NCBI GenBank assembly: GCA_019925105.1
Contig: JAHGAU010000006.1
Coordinates: forward strand, 434,001-498,000
Reading direction: 5' to 3'
Source: Niebla homalea
Taxonomy: Eukaryota > Ascomycota > Lecanoromycetes > Lecanorales > Ramalinaceae
DNA length: 64,000 nucleotides
Notes under the pieces: generated by a model
Database searches by the model: none
Told to the model about the DNA's origin: nothing
Seen by the model: only the letters and a program-made list of their open reading frames with translations
In this document: piece after piece, positions 45,084-57,637 of the stretch
How the letters are laid out: every line of letters starts with the position of its first letter
Position numbering within the stretch: position 1 is the first letter of the stretch
Position numbers and translations under genes: made by a program

Positions 45084-45989
45084 TTTAGTGATAGTATGAG
45101 GGATTCCCTGAGCGAACCTAAAGGCAGTCGGTACTGGCTCGTGTCTTTTGAACACACGAAGCCAACGTTGCTTTTGACCCGAGGCTGGCGGTGACGTGAT
45201 GCACACAGTGGTAGACACCATGTTCAGATTTCACTTGCCTGACTCTTTGGCTTTATCCCTGAATGCAAACGCCGCTTATTTGCAGGGCGCAGGCATGTCT
45301 GTAATCAGCAATGAAATTCATGCTATGTTTGCATGATTAGACCGGGATTGCTATGGTGTGTCACGTCAGATACCACGCTCCAATGGTATCTGGTGGAAAA
45401 GCTATGCACTGCCCTGATATCTTGACAAATCTATTGCATATATGTGTTTCCCTTCAGGGTAATGGCCTCTGAGGTAAGGGTAAGGTGATAGAGAGAGGCA
45501 CAGCTTGCCGGAGCTGACAGATATAGCGCGACCAACGTTGTACTTCATGCATGGTGGTAAGCTAGAGGTGTATGGGATCGGCGCTCCGATACCCAGCTGA
45601 GGCCCCTGGAGTCATCATCAAACCCTCATTCTCTCAGCACGAGTTGGCTTGAAATCGAGGTCAAGGTGGGGTTTGCATGCATCTCGGTAGGCGAGCCCGT
45701 CAATCACTGCCCGATGCAGCAAAGCTAGTCAATGCTTCGCCTGGTAAATCATTTATCTTTGGCATGAGAGCCCCTGGGGCGAGATGGAGAACCGGACACA
45801 TCCTTTCCCTTCCGAGCGTCTCTTTCAGCCTGCCTTTAAGAGCTCTGAAGATCTGAGAATATTCAAACCCTCCAGATCTTTGGTGGCGGGTTCCCCATCG
45901 TGGTTTCGCATCGCGGAATGTTAAAAAATGGAACCCACCCCCGATTTATCGCCTAAGGGAACTCTTGGTTTGCGGGAGACTTTGACCGT
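45084..45989. other. Intergenic region, membrane protein / kinase
   Basis: About 0.9 kb. Upstream of the membrane-protein start and downstream of the kinase stop. Only the 46-codon in-frame extension noted for the membrane protein; no gene otherwise. Confidence 0.4.
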
Positions 45990-48900
45990 TCAGATTATAT
46001 AGTGCGGATATTGGGGCGCCATCTCGACACTTTTGACCAGTCTTGTGAGCATCGAGTCCCCAGATGCCAGAAACCTTTCATATGGGTTCTTGTCCGCAAG
46101 GTATCTCCTCAACATGATCCCAAACTCTCCAGCCTTCAAGCTGACACCGGACTCCCGAGCAGCTACGCTTCCCTCCTTTTCGTTTGCACAGAATGCAATA
46201 TCCGACACTGAAGAGCTAGTGAGGCTCAGGCGCTCTAGCTCCTGACTAGTCCGGCTGATCACATCGACCGTCTCTTGAATTGGCTGACTTTTCATATTGA
46301 CTGGGATAGCTGCGACTTCGCCTCCCGCCATCTTCGGTTGCTCCATGCGATCCAAGTTGATTTCTGCTTTCTTGGATGGGTGAGCTAGGGGCCAGGCAGA
46401 TGCTTGCTGGCGCCCCAGTAATTCTCGAGCAGTCTGATGTATTAATCGTAGCTTCGTCTTCTGGCTGTATGAGCAAAAACGACAGAGCCGTGGATTGAGT
46501 TGCTTCTCTACTTCTGCAGCAGTAGGTCTTTGATCGGGCCGAGGATCGGTCATGCTCCGGCAGATCTGCAACAAACCATGAACACCCGATCCTGTTGCCT
46601 GACTCTTCAAGAGTTTGAGTAATCTGCTACTGAACCTGGAGGCCCAATGACAGGTTGAATGGTTTTTCTGTTGCGATTGTACCTGAAGACCATGGAGTTG
46701 TCGACGCAAATCGCTAGGAAAAAGTACTGTAATCATTTCGAGAAAGACGCAACCAAGCGAGAATATGTCTGATGCCATCCTTTGGTCGCCTTGCAAGACT
46801 TCTGGTGCAGCATAAATTTTGGTGAAACCCCAAGTATGGAAGCTGCGAGCTCGACCGTTTTCAATTGTGGAGGAGGATCCAAAGTCAGAGTAAAACACAC
46901 TTTTGTCCACCACAAGGATGTTACTCGGCTTGATATCACCGTGTACGACCCCGTGTTCGTGCATATGGTGGAGGCCAGATGTAAGACAACTGAACCATAA
47001 CCAGATGTTGCACTGCTCAGTTGGTGTGAATGCCTGCTTAGCAAGGTATTGGGAGAGATTATAGTCGGCGACAGGTTGAAGGAGAATTGATGCAAACCCG
47101 GCTCTCAGATACCCATGATAGAGAGCCACAATGTGAGGATGGTGTAATTTCGACAAACTCTTAATTTCTTGGAATAGCTCTCGCCCCCATTTCTTGGCGA
47201 ACGTCTTGCAAGCCAGAGTGCCGGAGACCCCTGAGATCCTGACCTCATCTACAACCGCTGTAGCACCAGATCCAAGTCGGCCCAGAAAGTCCAATTTTGG
47301 CGACCAGAAACTCATCTGTTGCCAAACATAATTTACAGATAGCAGATTGTTCCTTGCTAACAGTGCTGAGGAAGGATTTTGCAGCAACCTGGGTGAACCA
47401 GCACCTTTTATTTGCATCGTATTGCCATCTTGTGTCTTTGCTTCGTACCCTGTGACGCCAGATGTGCCATTGCTAGAGTTTCCTGACCCAGAATCTTGAC
47501 TACTTGGCTGTGTTCCGCCGCCGTTGGTGCCTTGATATCCGGTCGATGGCCCTGCTCCAGCGTTTGGCGATGGTGAACCTTCATCGTCATCATCTTTATC
47601 CTGGAAGTCGAGCCCGCGATCTTCATTGTCGGCGGATAGCAAGCTCTGGGGTGCGTCAATCTCTTCTTCTGGATCCCTTAGATCCGCTGCCTCCCAGTGA
47701 TCATTGAAGTGCTTCTCCGTATGCCGCAGAAAATCCTTGAAGCACGTAAAAGTCTCGGGGCATGCACGCCAAAGACAGTTACCCCTTACGTTTGCTTTGA
47801 TCTCGATAGCGCGAGCGTCGTATTTGCTCTTATGTTCTGGGTGATGTTTCTCCACATGTTTCAGGAGCGATTCTTTTCGTGACCAGACAGACTTGTCTGT
47901 ATTTTTACGGCACGATGGCAAGTCACATGGCCATATCTTTTGCATGCGATTGTTTTGTTCATGCTTCTTCCAGTTGTCTATGGAGCTGAATGTCTGACCA
48001 CAGAGCGAAGTGCATATGTATTTTTCGGCAGGGTCCCTTCGCAATGAGCTTTTGACTTTCGGCTTGCGACGACATATTTTCCGGTTAAGTCGCCATCTTG
48101 AGCCGATCTCGCGATCCATATTTGTCACTGTCTCTGTCATCGTCCCATGCCCAGAATCATCAAATCTTGAAAGCTCTGGTTGATTACGAAGAAACCAATT
48201 GGACAAGGACTTCTGGGACGCGCCAATCACGCGGCTCAACGTGGTCACTTGCCACGGACGAGGCTTTGCTTCTGAACTGATAACTTTCCAGAGCTCACCG
48301 GCTGCTTCCATGAGCACATTTGGGGTTTCTGCATCATTACTCGGTCTTTCGCCGGCCGTAAAAATAGATTCTACGACCGACGAATCTTCTTCACAGAGGT
48401 TGCCCAGATCCTCCTTCATTTGCACTGTAGGCTTTTCGCCTGGATGGCACAAAGTCCATAACCCGCATGCCAAGGGTGTGTGGATCTTTGCCCTTGGTAA
48501 TTGAGATGGCGCCGTGACTGAGGGAATGTTCTGCGTGTTTGTTGCATAGGTAGCGTTGATTTCCTCCATTGCTGTACCAACTCTCCGTCTTTTTGGCGTT
48601 GGCTCCATAGAAGTGGAACCAGAGGGTCGAAGGTCGTGCTGAGGGGCTTGATACGATCGTCGCTTTTCAGGCATTGTTTGGAAGTCGTTGGAAAAGTGAT
48701 TTGGTTCTGTCAATGAATACCCACTTTGCCCTAGTGTTAGGTCGCCATATTTGGGTAAAGGTCCTGCCGCAAAGTGGAACTGGTGGTCCTCGGATGGACC
48801 GTGCTGTTCACCTAAGTCTTGGAATGTGGAGTATTCGAAGTTCTGCAATTGTGACGGATGATTCTGTGGGAAGACGAAATCGTTGCGGCTGAGATTCTCC

Positions 48901-49216
48901 GAATGCTGAAGTTGTGTAAGGTATTGCAGCACTGATGCTTCATAAGTCAGGGGAAACAAGACAGTGCAGTAGCCTTACTTCGATTGGAGGAAGCTTGACG
49001 CGGATCGGTGAGTTGAGAGTAAATCTGAGGTGCAGTGCGTCCATAGGTGGACCCCATTGTATTCGGTAAACATTCTGCATGTCTGTTCGAAGTCTCGCCC
49101 AGACGCGGCTGCTCAAGCGTCGCGTCTGAAGCAAAAGGGCCGTAATCTGTGGGATGATCATCACTGCCAGCCATGCCGTAGCTAGTGATGTCGCCAGAAA
49201 ATGTGTGATCGGCCAT
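45990..49216 (-). CDS. C2H2-like zinc-finger and protein-kinase fusion protein
   Basis: 1059 aa from exons 48979-49216 and 45990-48931 (47-bp intron). The N-terminal about 380 residues are mostly disordered, with a basic PTPKRRRV patch (about 190-198) that could be a nuclear signal and a LSNWFLRNQ segment resembling a homeodomain-like helix. A cysteine/histidine-rich zone (about 386-488) contains finger-like units such as CTSLCGQTFSSIDNWKKHEQ and CFKDFLRHTEKH. A Gly/Ser linker follows, then a protein kinase domain (about 627-880): glycine loop GRLGSGATAVV, lysine in CKTF (655), catalytic HGDIKPSN (743-750; HGD instead of HRD), SDFGSS (762-767) and APEVL. The tail is Ser-rich. The kinase looks active apart from HGD. 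Signalling to transcription or an immune-type role are guesses. Confidence 0.84.
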
Positions 49217-51637
49217 TGTCAGAAGATGGTCTGCTGGCTGTTGGGGCCTCTTTTTGTCTAGTGTATTTATCCTCTAGGTTCTCACTTGTGGACTCAGACG
49301 TAATCAGGACAATGCAAGCTGACAATGATGCAACCGTGGGTCTTTTGAATATGCAAAAAGCCTCACTACCACGCACCTCAACGGAAGGAGTCAGGTGAAG
49401 AGGTGTGTGAACAGATCACTACTAATACTGAATTAAAAAGCCTTTTATTGGTGCAAAGGCTTCCTTTGGGGGCCATTAATGCACGAAGTCGCCAGCAGAG
49501 CCGCAAGCCTCGCATCTGTATCTGACCAGAAGCTTGCAAAGGAGCCAGGGTGTCCTCGGTGTGCATAACAATGCTACTTGCTTGTTCGCCTGATCGAGTG
49601 GACTGCTTTGCCTGATGAGGACGCGTGACAACCATCTCGGGTGATTGGCGTGCATTAGGCCAGCGCGCGCTCTTTCTCATTCGCCAATGGTGCTGGAGGG
49701 TCCACTGGCTGGGCCAGCGTTTGCCAGCGGAAGTTCGAGGCCTGCCTTATGAAGTTAGGAATTCAGCCATACCCAACCTTCATTGGAGAGCTCTTGAAAC
49801 AAGGGCTTGGAATCTTTTTCCCAATGATACAACTATAAAAGACACGAGTCCATCCGATCCCCGCAGCTTTCCACGTCTTCCCTCTGTGACAGAGTTCGTT
49901 GCGGAATGCGAGCCAAATTACGGCAGTCTGACCTGATGTTCGACTTCAGGCTAATGGTATGTGAGGCTCCCCACAAGGCTCCGACTGGCAAGGGCGGATG
50001 AACGATGCATCCGCAACTCAGCAGGAAATGGATCGATAGGAAGATTCATGCAACTTCAGACTGCGGTTTGCGGTCGTCCACATGTATTCGCATGCTTTTG
50101 ACAGACCATGTGATAGGGATGATCTTGTTGCCACCTCCTTCGATGTCTGGCCGGACAGTGGACGAGAGCAAATTAAGCCGAATGGGGTTAGGAAGTTTTT
50201 CATTTGACCACTGGATGGCCATTGACTACTGACCCACCCTAAGTGCCCATTGAGCTTGTCAGCAGCCAGGTCTTGCTTTGCTTGCTTTCAGTCTCTGCCA
50301 GATTTCCAATGGATGTTTGTCGGCCCCTCCAGCGGCACCACTGGACACACAGGGAATCCCGCTGGGTACCAGCTCTCAACATGGTATGCCACTGTCTCCT
50401 CCATTGGACGACTTCGTCGAATGCGGCTCCTCATTGCAAACTCTGCCCATCTTAAAGCCAGTCCAGCTTCCTTCCTGCCTAGACGATTGCACGGAGCTGC
50501 AGAGACACGTCAACTTGATTGCTTAAAACGGTGGTTTCGTGGGCGTAAAAAAAGTACAAGAGCAATCATTACAATCATTGCTCTTGAGCAGTCACAGCAA
50601 CATCATCGACTCTGACTTACCTGATACTTGTCAGCTAGCAATATGCCCTCAAACTCTCTCGTCACGATGGTAATACTGTTATGCACCTGGCGTGATAATG
50701 TGTACTAAAACAGAAGCAGGATAGCCGCTGCGATTCTCAATGCAAGCATGCTGCTTCCTCAGGCAAGAAAAAAAGCGACAAAGCCAGCAAATCATCGGAA
50801 ATGATGCAACAATATCTCCAGCAACCACGTCACGATGAACCCTTCACCGGGCTCTCGCCGCGTCAGACCAAGAAAAGAAGCAAACCTGAGGCAGATAAGG
50901 CCAGCCGAACGAATCTGTGAGCTGCTCGAAATATCGTGGTCGCCGTTCCATGAGTCTGTCAGTTCACCATCATACAATTCTTCATTCGCTTCTGGGCTAG
51001 CGCAAGTGATGTCGAATCTGTGTCTGCTACCTCCGACGACATCGACAAGCACCTCGATCAAGATAGGGTTGACTGATATCACTTTGACCGTCTGCTCAGC
51101 ACGATATAAAAGATCTTTGTTGTGCTTGGGGCATATCATGGTGATGAAACGAGCATCTCAACGGTGCGGTGCTGGGCGTTGTCTTCTCTTCAATTCATAC
51201 ACAGATTGTTACGACATGTCTCGCGCTCCTCGATGTACGGTTACTGGTCAGATTAGAGCACGTGAATACACCATGGTTGAACATTTCAATCTTGTCATAC
51301 AACGATGCTCTTCATCCCTGCTACCCCTTGCATGCACAATCATATCATTGAAGTCTGTGGATGGCACGCCACTGGTATCTTGCACTTACGCATCACCACC
51401 ACCATAGCATCACACTCGTCATGTCCTCAATACAATTGAAAATGCGGAAAGACCCTGTGTCTCCACATGGTGAAAACTCTCACTGCCGCCAACACGCCAA
51501 GCCTTAGCCCTACAGTAAGGCTGCTCCCCATCCTTCAAAGCTACCATATTGCCCGATTCCCCTACCCAACCACAAAACCCACTCGAACCTCTCCAAGCCC
51601 CAATTCCCCTCCTCCTCACATTGCCGCAATCAAAACA
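49217..51637. other. 2.4-kb intergenic region, no gene recognised
   Basis: Several open frames of 60-190 codons exist on both strands (for example 50835-51407 + and 50792-51139 -), but none shows a family motif and they overlap one another. Likely promoter and untranslated sequence of the kinase and ATP18; an orphan gene cannot be excluded. Confidence 0.4.
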
Positions 51638-52387
51638 ATGGCCCGCTACTCCCTCCTCGGCCGCAGATGGCCCGTTCCCGTTGGTGCGTCTCCTCCTACT
51701 TTTGCTGTTTAGGCAGTCTCATTCGCCGGAAGCTTGAAGTTGGAGGAACGAGGGGTTTACAGGATGATGGAACGCTGATGAGTTGGGGTGTACAGCTAAG
51801 CCTATGGCGCCGTTTTTTGCTGCTGGTCAGTACCAATGTCTTTTCCTTCCTAGAAACCGTCGTGATGGGGTGGACGGGGTGGGGAAGAGAAAGGTGCGGG
51901 AAGAGGTGGAAGGCAAAGAGCGAGAGCATGGATATATACACAATTGAAAAAAACCCAAGGCTCGGGGGGAATGGAATCGCGAAGAAAAAAATCTCCATGG
52001 CATTATTGTTGTTGCTATTGCGAGAACGTGGAAGATGCCGCGTCGGGGCGGCCGCCGCCTCCCTCTCCCTCCCTCCGGCCTATCACAAAAAATACATGAC
52101 AAGAGAGCACAAATAGCTGACATTGTGCTGGCGGTGCAACCGACAGGCTGCGTGGTCCTCTACGGCATCATGAAGATTCAGGATCAGATGATGGAGTGTA
52201 TGTGCACCGCATTTCCATCCGCTCCGTCAACGCTACTACATCCCCCATACACATTTACTGGATCGCGCGACCTGTGCTGATGATACATGTAGCGGAGGAG
52301 TGGAAGTACGATTCGCGGAACCCGAAGGTCATGGCTGGCGAGAGGAAGCCGCCGGCGCTTGGGGGTGGGGACGAAGGGAGGTCATAG
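51638..52387 (+). CDS. Mitochondrial ATP synthase subunit i/j
   Basis: Small membrane subunit of F1Fo-ATP synthase in the inner mitochondrial membrane. No single open frame shows it; four exons assemble to 73 aa: 51638-51683, 51796-51825, 52147-52197 and 52293-52387. The product starts MARYSLLGRRWPVPV and continues AKPMAPFFAAGCVVLYG (single membrane helix), then a soluble YDSRNPK segment. These match the fungal Atp18 pattern of PVAKP..PFFAAG, VLYG and (D/S)RNP. All splice sites are GT-AG and every junction keeps frame. Introns are 112, 321 and 95 bp, long for this window, and exon 2 is only 30 nt. The C-terminus is a little longer than in yeast (ERKPPALGGGDEG). Confidence 0.85.
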
Positions 52388-52774
52388 GATAAGTGTAGGG
52401 GCAATGTGTTGATAGAGGAGGTTGGGATGCATGCAACAAGAGAGAATTAGTGGAGTCGGATCGACTGGGAGCGGTCTGGCAACATTGAGCCAATACGTGC
52501 TACAATAGAGATGTTGCAGAGGCGACATTGATTCTGCATGTTCAAATCAGAATTCGCTTGACCGTTTGGAACTGAGCCTACTTCTTTTGTTGGCCGTGAG
52601 TCGTAATGGCCATGTCATTTCTCTCCTCATGTCCCTTCTTTAACATCAAAGCAGACGGACTACTCTAACGCAACAGTATAAGAAATGCCATACTGTACAT
52701 CCCACGTCGCATCCAATGCTCTCCCAGAAATGAAACCAAAAGGCGGCAAGCTCTATGATGATCTCGTCTTCATC
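52388..52774. other. Convergent 3' intergenic region
   Basis: About 390 bp between the stop of ATP18 (+) and the stop of the acyltransferase (-). No feature seen. Confidence 0.45.
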
Positions 52775-54326
52775 TTAGTCCAATAATGGAGAACTCCTTT
52801 TCCCGCTTGGCAAGGGCAAACCCTTCTCCAACCTCTCCATCTTGCCTGGCCCCTCGTTCAGCCGCGAACACATCACCTCCTCCACGCTCCTCGTGACACT
52901 CGCGCACCAAGGCTCCACATACACATTCCAGCACTGACTCGCGGCTCCCAGCATCATGAAGAATACTGGCAACGCCAAAACAAATACCCAGGGCTTCGGC
53001 ATGGGCAACACCGTCACCTCCCTCGTCTGCTCTCCCAATGTGTCCTGACTAGGCATCTCTACGGGCTTGCACGCACCAAAAAGCATCCAAATCAGGACGG
53101 TTCGTAATAGAGGGCCGTGAATGAGGTACACCGGAAATGATATTTGACCCAGCCAGAGCAAAAAAGGGTGGCTAAGCCAGGCCTGGAAATTCGGCATGAT
53201 GATGACCGAAAGCGTCATCGCCTGCGCCCCCAGCGAAGGCCAATAGCGGTAACCGTCCACCTCATTCGGAAAAATCTTGAAGCCGAGGTTGGCGAGGCCG
53301 CGGGACCAGCTGGCCCATTCGCAGTTGAACTCGGGGAAGGAGCCGGCGAAAAGACCGAAGGCGAGGAGGAGCACGGCAAGGATGGTGCGCGCGATGGAGG
53401 TGCAGTGATGGCCCTTCGTGGTGGAGGTCGTGATGGTGAGGGAAATGGAGGTGGTGGGAGGGAGGATCATGGAAAATTCGGCGAGGAGGGCGCCGGCGAA
53501 GATGTTGGTGCCAATGACCGCTGGTGATACATGTCAGATGGTTTGTGGCTGTGCTGAGCGAAGAGGTGTGAGGACATACCATCGCCGGTGTAGTACCAAT
53601 AGGAGTACATTCCAAACATTACAAGCATCCTATAACGTGAGGCGCACTTAATGGTGCCGAGTAATGTGATATACATCATCATTGACCCGGCTAGGAATAG
53701 CCTGATGCACCATTGGTTTTTATCGTAAATGTTGAACCCTGTGTGCCAGGTCGAAAATAGGTTTTCGAAGAGGTCGATGATCGAGGGCCATATCTCCGGA
53801 ATGTAGGGTGGAGTCGTGTCGCTGATCCATCCAGGGGCGCACCTCCGCGCACTGCTGTAGAAGGATAATCGCATCATACTCCAGCTCATCAACGTTATTA
53901 TGGTTGTTGGTAAGAACAACCTCCAAGGCCTCCGGAAAGATGAAGAAGCTAACCCTGCGAAAGCGGCAGATACTTCGCTGTTACGAGCTTGCTTGATTGG
54001 CTTGTATGCATTCACATATCCAGTCAGGAGGAAGAACATTGCCAGCCAGGGAGCACCAGTTGAGGGCAGGCGTAATATCGGAAGGTGGAATATTGAGCCG
54101 CGGTTGACCTCATCTTCCATGGGATTATGAGCCACACCCTCAAAGAATGAGAGACAGATGTGTGAAGTCACGACTAAGACGGCCGCGATCCCGCGCAAGC
54201 CCTTGATGACTCGTTAGTTCGCTCTGGCTTCCTGAATGCTACGGCTTTCCTGCTTACCTCCACCCATTTGATATCCTTTTGATCAGAAGAGGTCGTCTTC
54301 GTTTGTGGGAAGCGGGTCTCTAGCAT
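52775..54326 (-). CDS. Acyltransferase 3 family membrane protein
   Basis: 478 aa from exons 54258-54326, 53580-54201 and 52775-53520 (introns 56 and 59 bp). The first splice restores WVEGLRGIAAVLVVTSHI, the family's start with the conserved arginine and histidine. About ten hydrophobic helices follow, with APWLAMFFLLTGYVNAYK (the AxxxFFxxSGF-like segment), YYTGDAVIGTNIF and WLGQISFPVYLIHGPLL near the C-terminus, all hallmarks of acyltransferase_3/OafA-type proteins. These transfer acyl groups to sugars, sterols or secondary metabolites at membranes. The start at 54326 (MLETRFPQTK) is the first ATG in frame with the upstream splice. Substrate unknown and no cluster partner is adjacent. Confidence 0.88.
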
Positions 54327-56171
54327 GATAACGTTCCACACATATAACAGAGATCAGAATAGAAGGCTGTCTGCAAATGAGGCCAAATGTGGACAGCAAT
54401 TGGTTTTCAGCAAAGGAACGGGTGCGTGATTCGATGGAATACAGCGATAGAAAGGAAGCCAAATAGATGATCAACCAAAAACAAGAGAGATGAGATTTGA
54501 GAGGCAAAAGCAGTGCTGCGCGTTCGAGAAGGAGGTGTGGTTGGCGAATTGCATACCAGTCGCAGATCATCCATTGACTAATCGTGGGGAATTCCTGGTT
54601 TCCAGCCAATGAGTTGATAGCTCACTTTGCCCATTCTGTTCAGTTGCTCCATGAGCTCATCCGCTGTTGAACGAGGTTTTTCAGTATATACTTTCTTCGA
54701 CTTCGACTCCCCGACTCAGTTGCGCCACGTGACGTTTTCGCGACTGGCTTCAAGCATGATGCAGAACATCATCACCAAAAGTCAAAACTAGACATCGTGT
54801 TATTAGGTTGGATCGTGGGTCGGATGGTACCGCCCTCAGCTAACCGGATGAGGTAAAGCACCCAGGAATGCGAATTTCACACTTGATATCCGTGCGGAAA
54901 AGGTCTGTTACAGAGATCATTTTCCAGTATAACAACAACATATTTATAAACCATAGTAATTTGAGCAAAATCAGTACCGGAAGTATCTTATTTCATACGT
55001 CGAGGATTCATGTAGACAGGATTTGTTGACTTGTATGACTTTGATTTGGCCCATTCAAACCCTGTCTCTGATACATATACCACAGTCTTTACATCTCCTA
55101 GTATAATGAAATGAAACTTTCTGAGAATCCGTAACACTGATGCAGGGATATCCCCAGAAACCTTCAGAGTTTATGCAGACAATAAGTACTTGTAACATAT
55201 TAAATGAAGGTTTGATCTTAATACATTCTGGTCGATTAAACTGAAATTACTCTGCATTGAATTGTGACACCATAACGTCCAGGGATGTTTCTACACAAGA
55301 AATCATGACGGGAAGTAAGTGATAATCCTCGTTTATCATAACCACAGAACACTCTCCTTTCCCAAATGGCGCGCAATCAACCACTCCCACCAAAAACTCC
55401 ACGTCACATCACAAACGCGCCCTAGCGCAAAACCCTGACCGAGCTCGCGAAAGCAATCCACCTTCCATCAGAAAGGCGTGGATCTCCCCTCCGACGCAGA
55501 TCTCCTGGTCTCCATCTCGACCCCAGCCGCGAGAGCCAACATCGACTGCGTACATGCCGTGGTGATCGTTTCGAGACTCTAGCAGCGTTTAGTTGGGGAT
55601 CTGCAAATAGATGCTGGAGGAAAGCTTTGGGCAGGCGATCCTTGGCGGAGTGTTGATCAATGGTATGTTCACGTACAATTCGTTTATCTTTCCCCAAATC
55701 CAAGGAAAGTTTGGGACGACGCAAAAACGATAAAGACTGAATAGTATCCGAGATTGTACTGGGGAACTTGTGTCATGCGGGGATGTGGATCCTCACGGAG
55801 TTCAGTGCCTGTGTCGCGATCATATTGGCTGGGCGAGAGGGTGGGAGGGGGACGATAGAGGCGTGAGGAGGGTCAATAGGGAAGTTGCGGAGTTGGTGAG
55901 AGAGTCGAGGGATCGTATAGTGAGTGCTTCAGATACAGTAAGTGGTGATGTTGGGGCTTCAAGCGCGGTGGGGGCTCTTGCGCGGTGGGGGGCTTTTGCG
56001 CGGTGGGGGGGTTTTGTGCGGCTGGCCTTACCTGAGCACGTTTCTTACTTCAATGGTAAAGTTGAACGAATGAGAAACGTTTCTATTGATTTTGCACATA
56101 CAATTCCGCTAAATGATGAGGATTCCACTGAGGTTGAGCTTCTCTCACAGCTCAGGCTATTCGTTGACCCT
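54327..56171. other. 1.8-kb region without a recognised gene
   Basis: AT-leaning at 54900-55300. GC-richer frames at 55422-55724 (-) and 55770-56492 (+) give low-complexity or arginine-rich products, and the latter runs antisense into the neighbouring pseudogene. A decayed gene could lie here, but I see no family signature. Confidence 0.4.
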
Positions 56172-57201
56172 TCACTCACGAACCGGCCCAGACGCAACCT
56201 CCTCAACCTTAATCTCAATAGAACTTCTCTTCCCCTGATCGACTTTTCCCACAGTAAAAGCGTCATTCTCAACGTCCCGCCTCCGAACCTCCGCAAGCAA
56301 CCTCCTCTGCTTCATGCACATCGACCACAAGATCCGACTCCCATGCAACTGCGTCGCCGAGAACGCCACATGCAGCACGGGTATCGCGATCTTGAACGCC
56401 AGCGTCCAGCGGGTCCAGAGGCTGCCGACGAGGTACATAACCACCGCAGTCTCGAAGAGCGTGCCCAGGAAGGTCGTTACCGGCGCCCGTGAAGAAGACA
56501 GGGGCGAGGGTTTCGTGGCGGGTGGGGATGGCACTGTAGAGATGACGGAGAAGTGGGGCAGGAGTTCGCAGATGGAATCGAAGGCACCTAATGTATAGCC
56601 GTGCGATGGTATGGTTACGGGGTAGGATACGATGGCTCACCCCACACGAGGATCAAGGTGTACTCGATCGTCGCGTCCTTCTCCTTCACCTTATCCAGAC
56701 AGATAGCCAGCGAGCTCTGAGCAATCACAATGGCAGCAAGGTCGTGCACACTTGAGATAAGACTGATCGTGACTCTGTAGATCAATTCAAAGACTTACAT
56801 TGCACACAGCATCTGCGTGCACACCACAAGTATATCACCCATCGTCACAACCTCTCCACGTGCCATGGGTGTCTTGAAGTCCGCATACCGAAAAGCAATA
56901 CTAATGAACGGATATGCCGCGATGAATAGGATGAGAAGCTTGGTGCAGCCGGCGACATGGTGGTTGATGAAGCCGCGACGATTGTCTTCGTTGAGGCAGG
57001 TGAATGTTCGCCGTAGAGTTTTCGGAAAAGGGGACCTTCGAGGATCTGCTGCTTGATGAGGAAGAGGATGAGGAAGATGATAATCAGGATGAGGCCGGAA
57101 AAGGGGACGAGCTTTGAGATCAGCTCGAGGGGCTCATGGCGGATGTGTTGGTCGATGTGATCATCGTGATCGATGTGAGGGCTGTGGAAGCAGCCAGACA
57201 T
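56172..57201 (-). pseudogene. Degraded fungal multi-pass membrane protein gene
   Basis: Starts MSGCFHSPHIDHDDHIDQHI with a helix-forming GLILIIIFLILFLI, as in a fungal integral-membrane family. Homologous sequence continues in changing frames: the frame breaks at YGE|TFTCLNEDNRRGF (one A missing near 57007), a TAA replaces an expected tyrosine before VFELIYRVTIS (about 56790), and a compensated -1/+1 pair near 56475-56555 scrambles about 20 codons before TTFLGTLFETAV restores the frame to the stop at 56172. One ordinary intron (about 56590-56640) is visible. The defects near 57007 and 56790 could also be skipped by intron-like GT..AG stretches of 50 and 48 nt, so a re-spliced but shortened protein is possible. 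Family function unknown. Confidence 0.7.
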
Positions 57202-57637
57202 TTTTGAATCGCTGCTGATGCTGAGAGTGGTAAACTATTGAAAATGGTAGGCAGCAACTCAATGTGTAGAGCAGTGTTGTTCTTCAAGAAGCGAGGGATA
57301 TATGGATGGACTCGATCGACCATCAAGGGGATGGAGTGGAACCTCCTGTACCAGTACGACGTTGCGGGGATGGGCCATTGAGTTGCTTCGTGGCGCTCTG
57401 CCCACGGACGAGTCTCCGTATAACAAGCCGTTGGCTGCGATTCTAGAACATAAAAGCAAGAAAGGCTCTATCAACGACGAAGGTTCGGAGTGGAATCTGT
57501 GAGATTGAAGGAAGTGAGTGCGCAAAAAGCAACGAATGTAACTTCTAGCGAGCACAGTTCATATGATATCGGAAGACAGAATGTTTCGTACCTTACAGCC
57601 TAAAGGTAGAATCTGTAAAACTGTCTAGGGAGGGATG
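57202..57637. other. Intergenic region between two broken genes
   Basis: About 435 bp. An open minus-strand frame (57259-57555) lacks any family signature. Likely the old promoter of the membrane-protein pseudogene. Confidence 0.4.

Noticed and set aside
55770..56492. 240-codon + strand frame
   Set aside because: Runs antisense through the membrane-protein pseudogene, Arg/Gly-rich, no recognisable domain.
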